64,000 nucleotides of DNA, taken from positions 7,197,001 through 7,261,000 of the forward strand of contig OX387199.1 in assembly GCA_947561715.1 (NCBI GenBank), in the 5' to 3' direction. Positions within the stretch are counted from its first letter, which is position 1. Each line of letters starts with the position of its first letter. The notes beneath the pieces were generated by a model that made no database searches, was not told where the DNA came from, and saw only the letters and a list, made by a program, of their open reading frames with translations. The stretch is from Ascidia mentula. Lineage: Eukaryota; Chordata; Ascidiacea; Phlebobranchia; Ascidiidae. The position numbers and the translations under genes are program-made. Below are positions 61,201 to 64,000 of the stretch, piece after piece.

Positions 61201-61844
61201 ACTCGTTTCTGAAGTCACATACTCTTGTGTCTGCTGATCACCACAATGGCAAAACCACGTTTAAGAGCGGTAATATAACAATTAGCTTCACAACGTAGCA
61301 ACGTTTTGCCCGCGGCCACCGTCACGACGAAACTAAACTTCGGTAAAAACTTGAACTTCTACCCTACACTGGTGCCTGCCAATATGGCGGCTACAATTTC
61401 TCATGAATATTGTTCTTTTGCTGTTGTACAACTTATATATATAGAGAAAGAGAGCTATTTACTTATCAGTGTTTTAAATGTTTACTTTGGGGGCATAAGA
61501 GAAGTTACGTTTTATACAACTTTCTTTGGCGCAGCTACCACAATCTGGCAAAGCAGAGCAACAGCTTTTTTTAAGCATATGTATAGACCAACGTTCTTAG
61601 ACACTAAATATGGATAAAATAACAACAGCAAAGGTTTCTTCGGGTTCTAAAAGTCAATGTTTCTACTTACACGTACGGTGCTCGCTCGGTCGGAACGGCG
61701 CCCTTCCTGGAAGTGGATGAGGCCGATGAGTTGGTGGCGGATGAGAGGAAAACGTCTTCCGCCGACGAGATTTGCTCCTGCGACGGGCGACCGCTGGATG
61801 GCGCGAAAGAGCACTTATTTACCTGAGTCAGCAACTCGTCAAAC
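46269..61844 (-). CDS. connector enhancer of KSR (CNK), 3' part of a long gene, copy 2
   Basis: The 3' core has eight phase-consistent exons: 50138-50443, 49338-49521, 48660-49186, 48230-48462, 48034-48118, 47761-47848, 47195-47439, 46269-46823. It encodes a CNK PH domain ([41 protein letters not shown]), a Ser-rich linker and the CNK tail (SRDPVRNEKLLKKRALQRELK, ILHDWINQHPSLV). Proline/Ser-rich exons upstream join in phase (61671-61844, 60530-60739, 59787-60125, 58812-59389, 58620-58741, 58371-58458). They reach the PH exon through a 40-nt exon (51498-51537) and the acceptor at 50420, matching the PDZ-to-PH linker of CNK2. SAM, CRIC and PDZ domains must lie beyond the right edge. ATG 50443 could give an internal short form starting at the PH domain, as in copy 1. 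The link across the 7-kb intron is inference. CNK scaffolds Ras/RAF signalling. Confidence 0.8.
51498..51537 (-). other. candidate 40-nt microexon of CNK copy 2
   Basis: TTTACAG precedes it and CAG-GTGAG ends it on the minus strand. Entered in phase 1 it reads RNPREKQGRQLSF and leaves in phase 2, exactly bridging exon 58371-58458 to the acceptor at 50420 (AACGTATTAG). It rests on splice consensus and phase only. Confidence 0.4.
52463..52524. repeat. 23-bp minisatellite, about 2.7 copies
   Basis: AACGCTAGAAAGCTAAACACC is repeated head to tail with one T/C difference in the first unit. It lies in the large CNK intron. Confidence 0.7.
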
Positions 61845-64000
61845 CTGAATGACAATAAGTTCAGGTTATAAATGAGAATGGATTCTCCTGCAATAGGTAA
61901 AATTTATAGCACACTTGGAGATATGTGATAACAAATTGAAACATGTATGTTAACAATAGTATTGCCACGTACACCTTTCGTCTGCCTCTATCTAAACATC
62001 CTTTCTAATGGCGGAACTGAAATGTTGACATTAGCATGTAAAAGCGTGGAGCGCTGAGCCGCATCTGCCTACTGACAACAGTCACTCACAAGGTATGGAA
62101 GCAGGATGGAGGAATGTGTTTACATAACCCGAGCGACGAGAAACATCAAAACACAAACCATTTTTTGAAACTGATCCTTTTTGCGAACCATACAGAAAAA
62201 CGACTATTCTGCAACAAACAAAAATATTCTGGTTCACTTTTTTTAAGTGTTTTAGAAACACGTGACCCCAATTTCTTGAGGTAAAAATTGCGTAGTCTGA
62301 TATTCCGTTCCCTTAGACACGTTTTCCCTTTTTAGTGTATATATCAACAAGCTCTGTGGCTCGCTCAACACCTGCTGTACTGCACCATAACCGAACAGAA
62401 TGCTTGCCTACTAGTTGAGTAACACGGTCCTAAACAATAAGTAACGGACGTTTGTCACAGTATGGCTCTCCATAAACATTCAGAACACCGTCACCCAACC
62501 ATACTATAGCAAGCAAGCATTATTAGTTGGCGTTCAGTTTACTCGTCATAGGACATCGAAGCCTAAAGCATGAGCAATGAGGCGAAGGATGCGGCGCCCA
62601 TGCACCAAACCAACATCCGTATTTAGAAAAAAAGAATTCACTCAGTTGATTAAAAATCGGTTGATTTAAGTTAGTCGGCGTTCATGCAGATTACGTCATC
62701 GGGAAGGCAATTATTAAAACACTCTTTAAGTCAGTGATTCTGAAACATCGGTGGTCACGCCTTTAAGGAGTGCGAAATCTGTCTCTAGCAAGTGTAGGGC
62801 CGGTTAAATTACACTATTTTACAACTTTAAGACAACTGGTTGGCGATTTCATAGGGGTGGTTGACAACAAAAAGGTTTACAATCACTGTTATGGGGGCGA
62901 CACTTTCTGCCAGACTTGCCAACGAAACGATTACTTTTATTTTAAAGTTTTAATATTACTAACGTTTTGCCTTGCAGTAAGGCCATAAGTGGGGTCGCAA
63001 CTAACTTTGACCAGATTCGTTGAAAAACTCGCTGCACTGATGCTGTTATCACGTGTAGCCAACCAACACGACACCGTATACCAAACAATAAATACTGATC
63101 TAGGTCAGGTTAGCAACCTCAATACGCGTCTTATATCTCTACCTGCCAAAGCAAATAAAAAAGTTATGACGGCTCGTCCACACAAAACAAGAGCATCGCC
63201 TTTCCAGCAATACAAGTCAGCGGTACTGACTGCCAAATGTAAACAACTGACAACGCACAGAGATGGCATGTAGCAATGTTCTAAACAAGCACGGTGGACG
63301 GTGATTTCACCAATGCACAGAGCAGCAACGCTGGTCCCGCAGTTCACCACAGCATCAAGGAAGCGTTCATACGCTAATGCTTCCGCAGTGTGGTTACTCA
63401 ATGGCTTATTTATTGCTAGATATGCACGGCGCGCGCCACAACAGCTAAGACCTGAATTTCGACAATGGGCGGATGGGCAATGGTAAATGGTGCCTTCAAT
63501 TGCGCTTTATAGTTCGGATTTGAAACGCTTTCAATCGGTCAGCGTGCCATACGTTCGGCCTCAGTATCAATTCTTTATTCTCGTACTATTTGCATGCTCA
63601 TATGGTATTACGCAAGAATCTATTCCAAGCAATACTGGCAAGCAGTCGAGTAACGCGATGAACTGCAAACTAACGTGTTTTTGAACGCTGGCGATAAATA
63701 CTTCTCAATTAGTGTCGGACAAATCAGGGCAAATGTAGCGCGAATGCGTTAAAAGCTCACACCATAACCTACCCCAACCTAAAGTACACAAGACCACACA
63801 AATCAACTATAAGCATATTCCAATTACCCCAATAGTCAAAAAAGTTTCCAAAAAGGCACGAGTACGACGTTGAAATCAAAAGCCTGCTGGCAAAAACACA
63901 GATCGACCCAGATGGCAATCTATATATTAACACCACATGCTATGACTGAGGTCTCGTTGTAAGCTGGTCTGTGCAAAGAGCACTTCTCGGTGTCAGTGGT
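61845..64000. other. right edge, upstream intron of CNK copy 2 or intergenic
   Basis: The most upstream CNK exon found begins in phase 2 at 61844, so the transcript must continue to the right. I found no exon with CNK-like PDZ, CRIC or SAM coding in this stretch. Frames at 62989-63273 and 63105-63401 overlap on opposite strands without support. Confidence 0.4.

Overview
This window looks like part of a tunicate (ascidian, Ciona-like) nuclear genome. It holds compact, intron-rich chordate genes with consensus GT-AG splice sites, introns mostly of 50 to 600 bp, short AT-rich intergenic gaps, animal-only families (CNK, NAB, PDLIM/ZASP-type, STK19, CSB) and chordate-type transposon debris. The species call is inference. 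All exon models were built by hand from splice signals, reading-frame phase and family resemblance; no search was run.

Layout, left to right. 1850-5665 (-): a complete PDZ-Ig-ZM muscle/Z-disc type protein without LIM domains. 7347-9829: hAT-like MITEs and a hammerhead-type repeat. 8745-15779: three paralogous seven-helix receptor-like genes, two on + and one on -. 16788-24868 (-): complete ERCC6/CSB in 23 exons. 25936-29106 (+): a ten-exon nuclear protein that I suggest is a TIN2-like shelterin candidate. 29280-31223 (-): intronless STK19 followed closely by intronless PIGX, possibly one operon. 31676-31969 (-): a protein made only of the NAB NCD1 domain. 32618-34614 (+): an SDR with a degraded active site. 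37140-39850 (-): VTI1A. 40369-44006 (-) and 46269-61844 (-): tandem CNK/IPCEF1-type genes. The first is a short PH-plus-tail copy. The second is the 3' part of a long gene whose SAM/CRIC/PDZ start lies beyond the right edge.

Functional links. ERCC6 and STK19 both act in transcription-coupled nucleotide excision repair and lie about 5.5 kb apart (nearest coding ends), separated by the putative telomere-protection gene, so the 16.8-31.2 kb block may be a genome-maintenance neighbourhood. The receptor cluster shows one exon architecture, a shared POU-octamer promoter motif in two copies, and divergent C-tails. The most unusual non-coding signals are several hammerhead-ribozyme-like motifs. Two of them share a core yet have different but complementary helix I arms, which is covariation. 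Others sit inside or near fold-back repeats.
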